A stretch of DNA of 64,000 bases. Origin: Candidatus Obscuribacter phosphatis. GTDB taxonomy: Bacteria > Cyanobacteriota > Vampirovibrionia > Obscuribacterales > Obscuribacteraceae. The notes beneath the pieces were generated by a model. The model made no database searches and was not told where the DNA came from. It saw nothing but the letters and a program-made list of their open reading frames with translations. A program made the position numbers and the translations under genes. The stretch's first letter is position 1; every line of letters begins with the position of its first letter. Of this stretch, positions 53,337-62,092 are shown piece by piece. Location: contig MOYA01000001.1 in assembly GCA_001899315.1 (NCBI GenBank), positions 1,836,599 through 1,900,598 on the forward strand, read 5' to 3'.

Positions 53337-55010
53337 TCATGCTTCTTGAATGATAAGCAAAGCAAAGTTGGAATCAGCAGCACGTTTATCTAGTTCCAGT
53401 TCAGTTAGAGCGCGAATCAATTGATCAAGCGAAACATCCTTTGCCTCAGTCAAATCATGGGATGGAAGCTTCGACTGACAAAGAGCAAGAGGTTCCTTGC
53501 CAGTCTTGAGAAAATACAAAGTAGCCCCCAATGAATAGAGATCGCTTTGAGGATTGGCTCGCCCCTTAAACTGCTCTGGCGCCATGTAATTGTGTTTACC
53601 CACAACGGTTCTAGTCGCACCAGACTCCATTTCACGAGCAACATTGAAGTCTATCAATTTGATTTCATCTTCGCCGTAATACATCAAATTATCGGGACTG
53701 ATATCCCGATGCACCAACGGTGGTGACAAACCATGCAAATAGGAAAGTAGCTTCAATACTTTACTGGCAATCGAAATGACTGAAGCAGAACTTAGCGGTC
53801 CATTTCTCTCAACAAGACGCTTTAGAGACTCACCCTTAACCATCTCTAGAACCAGATAAGCTCTATGGTCCTCGACAAAGTTGCTCAAGAGTTTGACAAT
53901 CATTGGGTGATCAAGTGATGACAACAACTCAGCCTCTCTCTTGACCGCCGAGAAAGATCTCTGCCTTACTTCCATTCCAGCATTTACTGGAAGCACGAAC
54001 TCTTTGAGAATCACGGGTCCGGTCGGACATAGAGCCTCATAGATTTTTGCTTGACCACCCGTTGCGACTCTTCCAACTATCTCATACTCACCCTGATTCA
54101 AAAGCGTTCCAGCCGGGAGTTCCTCCTCGCGGCTGCGCTTCAAGGAATTCATGTTATCAAGCCAGAATTTCGTATAAGAAGCCACTCCATTGCGAGCGAT
54201 TATTGTTTGAAAGCTAGTATCTTTGCACTGTTCAGGTAAAAGAACGTCTAAGGTCGCGATGAATCTCTCTCTATCAGACTCCAAAGTGAAGGAATCAAGT
54301 GGAATATCAAACTCTACGAAGGAAGACCGGAGAAGACTAAAGAGGTGAAAATTTCTGCCCATAGACAATCCCTTCAAATCCATGGCAAGATTGATGCGCT
54401 GCACAAAGTTTGATTCTTTTAGGTCATAGCGGAGTCTGAGGTTTCCACCGCGCATTAGTTCAGTGGAGGAATCTCCATAGCTGACCACAGTTGGACCATT
54501 AGCTGTGGTCGGACTCAGTCTGCCTCTCTTGATGGGAACCACTACATTCTCTGAAAGCAAATCGCCCTTCGATAGAAATTGAACCAATTGAAACCCTGAC
54601 CAAAGGAACAACTTCGAATCACGCGAAGTTTCAAATCGCCATGAGAACTTTAGTCCATTTTCAAGAGCTACTATATTGGTAGGAAAATCGTAAGCTGTGC
54701 CCTGCTGCCGAAGTTCCCAAAGAAACCAGGACAGTGCAACTAGAACGCAGAGCGAAGCAAAAGAGGCGAAGGCGGTTTGAGAAAAATATGCCATCGCGAA
54801 ACTCGAAATCAAGATTAAACCGATAACGGTTAAACCTAGAGAAAGAGCTGCAAACGCAAGCCTGATTGGGACCCTAGGCTTAATCCCCAATGCTCTCTGC
54901 TTCTCGCCCAGCACCCACTTACTCACCACAAAGTCTTGTTTACTTGGAATCTGTAAATTTTCGGATTTATCTTCAAATCCTTCAAAATGTGTTGTCAAAT
55001 CAGGTCTCAA
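53337..55010 (-). CDS. Membrane Ser/Thr protein kinase with DFN motif
   Basis: Two membrane segments near the N-terminus (about 48-70 and 78-95), a sensor-like region of about 200 residues, then a C-terminal Hanks-type kinase domain (about 307-550). Seen: VAIK-type Lys336 (VILKEF), catalytic loop HRDISPDN (His434-Asp436), and DFN at 454-456 in place of DFG, followed by VGKHNYMAPEQF. The Gly-to-Asn change after the magnesium-binding Asp is unusual but need not abolish activity. TTG start behind GGGG. The sister kinase with regular DFG lies 89 nt upstream on the same strand. Confidence 0.88.
   Translation of the reverse strand: MRPDLTTHFEGFEDKSENLQIPSKQDFVVSKWVLGEKQRALGIKPRVPIRLAFAALSLGLTVIGLILISSFAMAYFSQTAFASFASLCVLVALSWFLWELRQQGTAYDFPTNIVALENGLKFSWRFETSRDSKLFLWSGFQLVQFLSKGDLLSENVVVPIKRGRLSPTTANGPTVVSYGDSSTELMRGGNLRLRYDLKESNFVQRINLAMDLKGLSMGRNFHLFSLLRSSFVEFDIPLDSFTLESDRERFIATLDVLLPEQCKDTSFQTIIARNGVASYTKFWLDNMNSLKRSREEELPAGTLLNQGEYEIVGRVATGGQAKIYEALCPTGPVILKEFVLPVNAGMEVRQRSFSAVKREAELLSSLDHPMIVKLLSNFVEDHRAYLVLEMVKGESLKRLVERNGPLSSASVISIASKVLKLLSYLHGLSPPLVHRDISPDNLMYYGEDEIKLIDFNVAREMESGATRTVVGKHNYMAPEQFKGRANPQSDLYSLGATLYFLKTGKEPLALCQSKLPSHDLTEAKDVSLDQLIRALTELELDKRAADSNFALLIIQEA
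54811..54834 (+). repeat. Palindromic 24-bp element, copy 2
   Basis: Matches 51767-51790 in 22 of 24 positions, same orientation, but here it lies inside the membrane-segment coding region of the DFN kinase. The shared part is AAGATTAAACCGATA, then CGGT and AAA. It may be chance helped by hydrophobic codons, or one of a pair of sites flanking a 3-kb segment. Confidence 0.4.
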
Positions 55011-55099
55011 CTAGAGTCCCCCCAAAAAACCTAATCTCACCGGCGAAAGTACGCTGCCCACTATTCTTAGCGATATTGAAGCGAGCAAAACAGTTCACA

Positions 55100-56611
55100 T
55101 TAGAGTCCTCCGTTTGGCAACGCACTCAATGCTAAAGCCAGTTCTTCAGCTGATGGTCGAGACTCAGGTTCAATACTTGTCATCGCCGCAATCAAATTGT
55201 CAAACTCGTCCGAAATTAGTTGTTTATCTACCTCAGATACCCGACTAGTTGAAATTGGCTCTGGATCTTTTCCGGTAAGCAAGTAAAAGAGAGTTCCGCC
55301 AGAAGCAAAGATATCGCTCTTCAGACAAGCTCGCCCCTGGAACTGCTCGGGCGGAATATAGCACTGTTTGCCAATGAGTGTACCAGTCAGATTGCCGACA
55401 AACTCATTGGCGGCCCCAAAGTCGACAAGCGTTATCTTACGGTCATTCTCTCTGATTATTATGTTATCCGGAGTAATATCGCGGTGCACTACTGGTGGTG
55501 TAAATCCGTGCAGGTAAATCAAGACGGAAGCGAGCTGTTCTGCTATCTCCAAAACTTCGCTTTGGTTGAACGGCCCCTTAAGTTTGACATGCTGCCTGAG
55601 AGACAATCCGGCGACGAACTCCAAAAGCAGGTAGTGCCTACCCCTCTCCACAAAATGATCTTGAACCTGAACAATGCCAGGGTGGCTTAGTTTGGCAAGT
55701 AAGCTAGCCTCTCTAGAGAACAGTTCTTGAAGTTTCTGCGCATCTTCGTCGGCATCCGTATCTAACTGCACCGCGAGTTCCTTCAAGACTAAGCGCTTCC
55801 CATCACCATCACGCACCAAATAAACCGATGACATTCCACCACAATTGAGAAGCATCAAGACTGTAAGTTCGCCGCCTCTGATTGACTGACCAGACAATAA
55901 AGGCACAAAATTTGTCACTTCGAAGCGCTCAGCCAGGCTGTCTTCCCACATCTGGGTGTAACTCAAATTGCTTTTCACTTCCCCCCCAGTCAAAATATCT
56001 CGCTGCAGGGCAATCACATCAGCATTAAGACTGATCGGATCGGCATAACGAGAAAGAATGAGAAAGAGTTTCTCTATGTTTGCAGAATCAAAGCCAGCAA
56101 GTGGGAAGGCGACCATACCGCCTGATTTGAAGTCGAAAACAATAAAACCCTGCCTGAACCATCCTTGACCCAGAAAGGTCAATAGACGTTCTTGCCAAGT
56201 TACAGGGGACAAGCGCTTTTGTCCCGAAAATAGACGCTCCATGAGCCGATTGTTAGCGACCCCGCGTAAACGAACCGAATGAAGATCTGACCAGGGGCGA
56301 ACGGAGCGCATATAGAGCATGTCGTTATGCAATTGATTGGCAGACTTTATACCTTTAGAGCTAAAGTCCAATTCTAGACGCAGCGAAGCCGCCACAACTA
56401 AAGGAATGAAAACAAGAGTACTGAAAAAGCTCAGCAACGAGAATTGTCCACAGAACATAAGATTCGAGAGCACAGACAATGTCACAAGAATGAATAAGAT
56501 GATAAAGAACTGCGAAAGCGGCAGTAAGCGACAAGAAACACGTCCATTCGCCCCATCAAGCGCCTTGGATAGGGAAGGCTTTGAGTTCGAAAGACCGACC
56601 AGTTCTGTCAT
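55100..56611 (-). CDS. Membrane Ser/Thr protein kinase
   Basis: Same architecture as the downstream kinase: two N-terminal membrane segments (about 32-75, LSQFFIILFILVTLSVLSNLM then LSFFSTLVFIPLVVAAS), a spacer domain, and a C-terminal kinase domain (about 248-500). Seen: Gly loop LLNCGGMSSVYLV, Lys277 (LVLKEL), catalytic loop HRDITPDN (His376-Asp378), regular DFG at 397-399 and IGKQCYIPPEQF. The two kinases clearly arose by duplication and have diverged. The ATG follows GGAAGGAAAG. A divergent hydrolase gene starts 113 nt away. Confidence 0.9.
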   Translation of the reverse strand: MTELVGLSNSKPSLSKALDGANGRVSCRLLPLSQFFIILFILVTLSVLSNLMFCGQFSLLSFFSTLVFIPLVVAASLRLELDFSSKGIKSANQLHNDMLYMRSVRPWSDLHSVRLRGVANNRLMERLFSGQKRLSPVTWQERLLTFLGQGWFRQGFIVFDFKSGGMVAFPLAGFDSANIEKLFLILSRYADPISLNADVIALQRDILTGGEVKSNLSYTQMWEDSLAERFEVTNFVPLLSGQSIRGGELTVLMLLNCGGMSSVYLVRDGDGKRLVLKELAVQLDTDADEDAQKLQELFSREASLLAKLSHPGIVQVQDHFVERGRHYLLLEFVAGLSLRQHVKLKGPFNQSEVLEIAEQLASVLIYLHGFTPPVVHRDITPDNIIIRENDRKITLVDFGAANEFVGNLTGTLIGKQCYIPPEQFQGRACLKSDIFASGGTLFYLLTGKDPEPISTSRVSEVDKQLISDEFDNLIAAMTSIEPESRPSAEELALALSALPNGGL

Positions 56612-56724
56612 TAGCTTTCCTTCCCAGGAAACTCTACCTATTCAATTTAATACCCTTATGTTTGACTGCGCCACGGTCGAGGCAAAAAGTTAAGAGCCTC
56701 TTCGAGACGAGCAAGGAGAACTTA

Positions 56725-58149
56725 ATGCCCTCAAATTTTGAAAGTTTTGCCGACCGACAAGCCGGTAGAACGAAAAGACAGAGACTAGTGGCGTTGATAT
56801 TGCTCTGTCTTTTTTGGTCCCTCAGTTTCAGTGAATTGAGCGGGACGGCGGGTGCGGCTTGGGCTCAGAATGGAGAGAACAATCTCAGTCGCAATCTCAC
56901 TGTGCTTTATGCCACCACAAGGTTCAACGACAGTCCGAGCGGCAGACCACTCTACGGCGGCTCTAGACATCTGAATATCGGAGCCGGTTCGACTGAATAC
57001 GGCACTATATCTTTCTTGCGTCCAGATGACGGCGCGTCCACCACTGCTTCCAAGAGTTTTGCCGACTTGCGCGCGGTGATGGGGCAGCGCGATACATATT
57101 GGAAAGCGGCTAGCCTTGGACAGATTTCGCGACTTTCAGACAGCGAGTTCTTTTCTAAAGTGAAAGACTTTCATGGTTTGATTTGCCTTTATGTCCATGG
57201 CTATGACATGACCTTCGACGAAGCTTCAAGAGAAATTGCCGAACTTGCAGATGAGTACCGGCGGCGTAATCCGTCTGTGCCAATTTTGCCGGTTTTCTTT
57301 TCTTGGCCCTCACCGGGCAATACAGCCGACTACACCGGCGACGAAGCCAATCTTGACTGGAGCGAGAAGCCATTCCGAGAATTTATCGATCGACTGGCAT
57401 TGGAGAAGTCCAGCGATAGCTACATTGATTTCGTCGCCCATTCCATGGGCAGCCGCTACGCTTTTGCCTACGGCTCCGCCAAAGAAATGTATCCCAGACC
57501 AGTTTTTAGAAATGTCATTCTCTCCTGTTCAGACATGGACTATCACGCTGCAGAACAAAAGAAAGACGACCTGCAAAAGGTAGTAGAACGCAATCTCTAT
57601 GTCTTGACTAATGATAACGATGGCCCACTAATCACTAGTCAGGCCTTGCACGGTCAACCAAGACTGGGGCGCCCGGTCGATAATGGAACCCAGGTGCGCC
57701 AAAGCGCTGGCGACTTAATCGGACTGAGCAACAACAAGTTGAGCACCTCTGACCTTCTGTCTAAGGTGACCCGAGGCAGTAAAAGCAAACTTCTCAATCA
57801 AATCGCCGGAGTGGCTGAAGGCTACCTTTCTAGAGGCAGCAATAACGGCAATAGCCCGAGAGAAACATCGGAAGTAGCAGGCTGGCTGAGCGCCAATCCG
57901 ATGCTTAGCCGCGAATGGGGTCCGAGGGCCCGTCTAATCGATACAACCGGTCTAGTCACATTGAACATGGGGCATAGGCTTGCCTGGCCGCTAATTTCCG
58001 GGCTCATTCTGCCGGAACCAACCTATAGTCCCTTCGTCGTCACCTCCATTCACAAAAGACCAGATGCCCTTTTGCTAAAACAGATGGGTGGAAGTCCGCG
58101 TTACCTGTATCGCTGGGAAAAAATAGACCTGAGCAGACTAGACCGCTGA
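56725..58149 (+). CDS. DUF900 family alpha/beta hydrolase, exported
   Basis: A 474-aa protein with a signal peptide (LVALILLCLFWSLSFSELSGTAGAAWAQ, about residues 20-48). The DUF900 order is plain: NLTVLYATTRFNDS, YGTISFLRPD, LICLYVHGYDMTFDEASREIAELA, PVFFSWPSPGNTADYTGDEANLDWS and the nucleophile elbow VAHSMGSR with Ser240. The family is an esterase/lipase-like group without a settled substrate. The ATG at 56725 is fixed by AAGGAG 6 nt upstream; an earlier in-frame start would run into the divergent kinase. Neighbouring kinases may regulate it, but this is only by position. Confidence 0.87.
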   Translation: MPSNFESFADRQAGRTKRQRLVALILLCLFWSLSFSELSGTAGAAWAQNGENNLSRNLTVLYATTRFNDSPSGRPLYGGSRHLNIGAGSTEYGTISFLRPDDGASTTASKSFADLRAVMGQRDTYWKAASLGQISRLSDSEFFSKVKDFHGLICLYVHGYDMTFDEASREIAELADEYRRRNPSVPILPVFFSWPSPGNTADYTGDEANLDWSEKPFREFIDRLALEKSSDSYIDFVAHSMGSRYAFAYGSAKEMYPRPVFRNVILSCSDMDYHAAEQKKDDLQKVVERNLYVLTNDNDGPLITSQALHGQPRLGRPVDNGTQVRQSAGDLIGLSNNKLSTSDLLSKVTRGSKSKLLNQIAGVAEGYLSRGSNNGNSPRETSEVAGWLSANPMLSREWGPRARLIDTTGLVTLNMGHRLAWPLISGLILPEPTYSPFVVTSIHKRPDALLLKQMGGSPRYLYRWEKIDLSRLDR

Positions 58150-58383
58150 GACTACTTAAAAACTTTTAACAACCGACAGTAAAAAGGTAAGGCATAGATG
58201 GGTTACCTTATTACTGATTACCTGCATTTCTATCAGGTTACCTTCAAGGAGGCTGACTTTCACCTTCCAGAAGGCTGAGTCAACTGTCGAGCGCTGAAGT
58301 TTATAAGCCAGACCGAATTGCATTGACACAACGCAGGCTGAATTGCGGTTATTTACAGCAGTTATTACAAGGAACACAATCGA

Positions 58384-59580
58384 ATGAGTCGCAGCAAGGT
58401 AGAGGGCACAAAAATCGCCCAGGCCGCCAAAGACCTCAATGTCACATCCGTCACCATCAGAAGATATATCCAAGAGTTCAATATTGAAACCGCCACCGAT
58501 GAGAATGGCATCAAGGTTCTTCCCAAAAGAGCACTGAAAGAACTGCAAGAGATTCGCAAACTCAAGGAAGATGGGCTGACCAATCCCAAAGTCATGGAAG
58601 TGCTCGAAGAAATGAGAGCCAAGTCTGATGACGATGAAAAAGAAAAGCCGGAAAGCAAGAAAAGAGTAATCAAAGCCACTGCTAAAGCCACGCCCAAGAG
58701 CAAGACCAAAAAAGCAGAAGTAGAAGACGAAGATGAAGAAGAAGAATTAGAGGAAGAAAAGCCTCGCACCATTTCTTCTAGAGCAAAAGGCAAGCCGGCT
58801 AGAACGGTGAAGAGCAAGGCTCAAAAAGATGAAGCTGAGGAAGATAGCGAAACAGAAGTAGAAGATGTCGAGAAAACTTCGCTGGGCGAAGACTCAGAAT
58901 CTGAGGATGAAGGCGAAGAGAAAGCTAAAGAAGAAGGCGGCGACGGATCTGGCGACGGATCTGGCGACAGCTCTGGCGAAAGCTCGGGCAAAGTAATGCA
59001 TACGCTTACTTGCCAAACTTGCTCGAAAAACTTCGAACATATCAACCCCAGACTGAGAGACTGCTTGGAGTGTTACCGCACCAAGAGAAAAGAAAGACGT
59101 CGGGGCGGCGACAAACACAAGAATGTCATTCAGAACCCTGTTGCTCAGCAAGTTGTGAGCAAGCAACCGTCTCGCGAACCGAGAGAAAACGGTGCTAGAG
59201 AAAACGGACAGAGAGATAATGGACTGAGAGACAACGGCGGCAGAGAAGGCGGCAATCAAAATGAGCGCCATTTCGATAGAATGCCCGACAGAACTCAAAC
59301 AGTAGAAAGAGTTTCAGCTGTCGCAGCACCTCGCATTGATCAGCCCTCCGCCTGGGCTCAACTTCAAAAGCCGGTGCGCTCATATCGCAAGGCGATTGAA
59401 GAAACCAGATTGATTACCGGTTCTCTGAAACGTCGCCTTGAGCGCCCAGACCTGCCGGAAGGCGAGCGCCGTTGGCTGGAACAGATTTATGCTTATCAGC
59501 TGATATTGCACCAGGGATGGCGTCACCTTGCTGAATACAAGTCTGGTTCCACCGGACAGGGTAAACCTCAAGAAGACTAG
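58384..59580 (+). CDS. MerR-like HTH / acidic linker / zinc-knuckle protein
   Basis: Residues 5-78 form a MerR-type winged helix (GTKIAQAAKDLNVTSVTIRRYIQEF, then RALKELQEIRKLKEDGLTNPKVMEVLEEM). Residues 80-200 are alternately Lys- and Glu/Asp-rich, ending in a GDGSGDGSGDSSGES run. A CxxC...CxxC finger follows (LTCQTCSKNF...RDCLECYRTKRKERRRGGD, about 205-240), then a stretch of REN-G/RDN-G repeats (about 265-300) and a helical C-terminal segment (about 320-385: RKAIEETRLITGSLKRRLERPDLPEGERRWLEQIYAYQLI). The mix suggests a nucleic-acid-binding protein with long disordered parts. ATG without a strong ribosome site. Unrecognised family. Confidence 0.7.
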   Translation: MSRSKVEGTKIAQAAKDLNVTSVTIRRYIQEFNIETATDENGIKVLPKRALKELQEIRKLKEDGLTNPKVMEVLEEMRAKSDDDEKEKPESKKRVIKATAKATPKSKTKKAEVEDEDEEEELEEEKPRTISSRAKGKPARTVKSKAQKDEAEEDSETEVEDVEKTSLGEDSESEDEGEEKAKEEGGDGSGDGSGDSSGESSGKVMHTLTCQTCSKNFEHINPRLRDCLECYRTKRKERRRGGDKHKNVIQNPVAQQVVSKQPSREPRENGARENGQRDNGLRDNGGREGGNQNERHFDRMPDRTQTVERVSAVAAPRIDQPSAWAQLQKPVRSYRKAIEETRLITGSLKRRLERPDLPEGERRWLEQIYAYQLILHQGWRHLAEYKSGSTGQGKPQED

Positions 59581-59748
59581 ATTCTAGATAGAATAGAGTG
59601 CAAAAGAACTAAGCCCTACAAAAACTTAGCTCTAAATTTAGTTAGCGCTAGAATAACCAAACTCTAGGGCTAACTTAGCTCTAGATCACTTAGCTCTGCA
59701 AGAACGAAATAACAGAATATAGAGATAAGCCCCAAAGCTTACTCAAAA

Positions 59749-59772
59749 TCAAAATCAGAATCAAAATCAGAA
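59749..59772 (-). repeat. 12-bp tandem repeat abutting a stop codon
   Basis: TCAAAATCAGAA occurs twice in perfect tandem, with partial copies on both sides. On the minus strand it begins directly behind the TAA (59775-59773) of the TrbI-like gene and reads TTCTGATTTTGA, so each unit carries TGA. Confidence 0.85.
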
Positions 59773-61110
59773 TTAAAATGGATCCGGTAACTCAAGCGGC
59801 ACCACAGCCGGCAGTAAACCATTATTCGGGACATTATTCAGATTATTGTTAGAACCAACCTGTCCCGGTGGAATCGGTGCCTGTATGATCGGCATACCGT
59901 TATACCCAGGACCGCCGCCGATTGCAGCATCCTTGGCGATACCATAATTAGAGTTTCGGGGTTCAGAGTTTCCGGCGGTGGCACCGGCAGTGCCGCTTGG
60001 AGACCCACTACTGCCACTACTGCTACTGGCGGCGGCGCTGTTCACAATAGTCGGTGCGGTCATGCGACTGACGTCCACAGTCGAATTTAACCGCACTGGC
60101 ACCATGGTCCCGGCCTTCAAGTTGAACTCAGGTCCACGATATCTAAAAGTTGGTCTAATGCCGATACCGGCAGTGACCGAATTCATGAAAGAACTCAAGT
60201 CTCTTTTGTAGTCTGAAAAGTTCATCGAACTGCTGCGCAATTGAGGTGGTTGAGCTAAATCGTGGGCAGGATTTCTGTCAATGTAGCCGGCGAATTTACA
60301 AGAGCGCCCATCGGGAAAAACCAAGGTAGTTAGACCTACTTGCAAATTGCCTGGGGTACTGACACCGCGCAGAGTGCGAGCCGGTGCCACCGAAACCACG
60401 GTACCGACAATGCGCGAATTGGGAGGAATAACTTCCACCCCGTTGGCAAAGTAGCCATCAGGCAAGACTATAGAAAAGAGGTCCTGCGGCAGGCTCTTGC
60501 TGCTGGAAAGGTCATCGGCGAGAATGCCGGTAAGAACTGTACCGGCGGCAATTCGAGTTGAAAGAATCTGTTTCAGCACATCTGGAACAGCCATATTGGC
60601 GCGGGCGGACGCCGCACCGCCACTCGGGAAACCTAAAGCACCGCCTTGCCCAGGCAAGGCTAGACCAGGCACAGAAGCAGATTGCGAAGTTTGATTCTGC
60701 CCCATACCAGGCACATTGATGGGAGCCACCAAACCGGGCGCGAAAGAAGAAGCACCGCTCTTGCTGTTACTGGGCGGAGTAGGATCATAAATCGAATTCA
60801 CCATGCTGCCGGGATCGATTATGCCCGAAGGAGCAGGACCAGACGGATGCTGCATCTCCCACTGTTCTTTAGCAAAGAGGGCGGCACCTGAAGAAACGAC
60901 AAACTCCAGTGTGACTAGGCTGGTGACAAGCAAGAAAGACAAGAAAGACGAGAAAGATAAGAAAGGTATGTAGACAGACGAGCGGCGGATCTTTGCCGAT
61001 GCACAAGCTGCAGCTTGCGAAACTTTACTAGCCGCTGAAACTTGGCAGGCGAGCTCATTCTTTCTTAAGCACTTCTTCTCTGAACGCGGCGGTCTCGTTT
61101 TTAGGGTCAC
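59773..61110 (-). CDS. Exported TrbI/VirB10-like protein
   Basis: A 445-aa protein. A polar N-terminus is followed by a hydrophobic segment (YIPFLSFSSFLSFLLVTSLVTLEFVV, about 48-73) and a Pro/Gly/Ser/Asn-rich linker. Residues 185-345 follow the TrbI/VirB10 beta-barrel pattern: STRIAAGTVLTGILAD, VIPPNSRIVGTVVSVAP, LQVGLTTLVFPDGRSCKFAG. The end is again Gly/Ser/Asn/Pro low complexity. No other type IV secretion gene is present, so a conjugation role is not supported; cyanobacterial relatives often have such proteins alone. GTG start with AGG 7 nt upstream. Confidence 0.65.
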   Translation of the reverse strand: MTLKTRPPRSEKKCLRKNELACQVSAASKVSQAAACASAKIRRSSVYIPFLSFSSFLSFLLVTSLVTLEFVVSSGAALFAKEQWEMQHPSGPAPSGIIDPGSMVNSIYDPTPPSNSKSGASSFAPGLVAPINVPGMGQNQTSQSASVPGLALPGQGGALGFPSGGAASARANMAVPDVLKQILSTRIAAGTVLTGILADDLSSSKSLPQDLFSIVLPDGYFANGVEVIPPNSRIVGTVVSVAPARTLRGVSTPGNLQVGLTTLVFPDGRSCKFAGYIDRNPAHDLAQPPQLRSSSMNFSDYKRDLSSFMNSVTAGIGIRPTFRYRGPEFNLKAGTMVPVRLNSTVDVSRMTAPTIVNSAAASSSSGSSGSPSGTAGATAGNSEPRNSNYGIAKDAAIGGGPGYNGMPIIQAPIPPGQVGSNNNLNNVPNNGLLPAVVPLELPDPF

Positions 61111-61167
61111 TGGTATACCTAGTCCGTTTATAAAGCGTCGTATTTCTATTTATGTTACCAACTCGTG

Positions 61168-61176
61168 TGTTATTAT
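61168..61176 (+). promoter_or_regulatory. Candidate extended -10 promoter for rpsF
   Basis: TGTTATTAT, the same string as at 2517, lies 70 bp before the rpsF GTG, followed by GCTC where transcription could start. Confidence 0.5.
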
Positions 61177-61245
61177 GCTCGCTTCGTATACATCGCCGTC
61201 CCTTGCCTGCCAAGCAGGACATAGAGACCATAGGGGATAACCAAA

Positions 61246-61563
61246 GTGACCGAGAAAAAAGCAAGATCATATGAGACCATGTTCATCGTCCGACCAAATT
61301 TGGACGAAGAAGCAGTGGATCGCACAGTTGCCGCCGTTGAAGATTACATCAAAGCACAAGGCGGCACCGTCGAGTCGACCGACAAGAAAGGTCGCAAAAG
61401 ACTCGCCTACGAAGTAGACAAAATGAGAGACGGCTACTATGTGGTCATCACATTCAAAGCCAAACCCGAGCTGATTAGTCTGCTCAAGAGAATGATGACC
61501 CTTTCCGAAGACATTATTCGTTCCCTCATCGTAGTCCAAGAACATGCAGGCGTAAGCGCCTAA
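61246..61563 (+). CDS. rpsF: 30S ribosomal protein S6
   Basis: A 105-aa protein with the S6 pattern RSYETMFIVRPNLDEEAVDRTVAAVEDYI, GRKRLAYEVDKMRDGYYVVITF and a final LSEDIIRSLIV. It pairs with S18 in the small subunit, whose gene follows in the same cluster. GTG start with GGGGATAA upstream. First gene of rpsF-ssb-rpsR. Confidence 0.97.
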   Translation: MTEKKARSYETMFIVRPNLDEEAVDRTVAAVEDYIKAQGGTVESTDKKGRKRLAYEVDKMRDGYYVVITFKAKPELISLLKRMMTLSEDIIRSLIVVQEHAGVSA

Positions 61564-61599
61564 CCGTTTCTTACCTAACCGTACTTCCAGCGGGTGTCT

Positions 61600-62061
61600 A
61601 TGAGTTTAAGTAAAATCGTTCTATCAGGTCGTGTTGTAAGAGCCCCCGAAAAGCGCTTCACACCCAACACAAATGTAGCCGTTACCGAATTCACCATCGG
61701 CGTCGATTCGCAGAATCGTCAAGACCAGAGCGTCGAAACCAATTTCGTCAAGGTCATCACCTGGCGCGATTTGGCAGAGCGCTGTGCCGCCGACATAAAG
61801 AAAGGCGACGTAGTTTGTGTGGACGGTAGATTGCAAATCAACAACTACCAGACCCAGGATGGTCAGAAAAAGAGAGAAGTGGAAATAGACGCAAGTGCTG
61901 TTGAAAACCTATCTCAGACCGTAGCACAAGGCGGAAGAGGACAAGAGAGAGAAGAGAAGCCCATGGCCAAAGCTTCTGCACCTGCCGGCGGCAAGAAAGC
62001 TGCTGCAGAGAGCGAAGACCTCGACGCCATCTTCTCTTCCGAAGATGAGATTCCGTTTTAA
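61600..62061 (+). CDS. ssb: Single-stranded DNA-binding protein
   Basis: A 153-aa protein. The OB fold is clear (LSKIVLSGRVVRAPEKRFTPNTNVAVTEFTIGV, NFVKVITWRDLAERCAADIKKGDVVCVDGRLQI), followed by a Gly/Lys/Ala linker and the acidic C-terminal tip DEIPF used to recruit repair proteins. The ATG at 61600 is preferred over a GTG two codons earlier. It sits between rpsF and rpsR, the standard bacterial order. Confidence 0.97.
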   Translation: MSLSKIVLSGRVVRAPEKRFTPNTNVAVTEFTIGVDSQNRQDQSVETNFVKVITWRDLAERCAADIKKGDVVCVDGRLQINNYQTQDGQKKREVEIDASAVENLSQTVAQGGRGQEREEKPMAKASAPAGGKKAAAESEDLDAIFSSEDEIPF

Positions 62062-62092
62062 GTTTTAAATCTATTTTTCTGGAGAGTTAATA

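Noticed and set aside
53337-58149. Kinases plus hydrolase as a defence island
   Set aside because: No helicase, nuclease, NTPase or methylase is nearby; the architecture fits ordinary membrane signalling.
59581-59740. AT-rich stretch with several TTAGCTCTA-like copies
   Set aside because: The copies are irregular in spacing and sequence; I could not define a unit, so it is not listed as a repeat.
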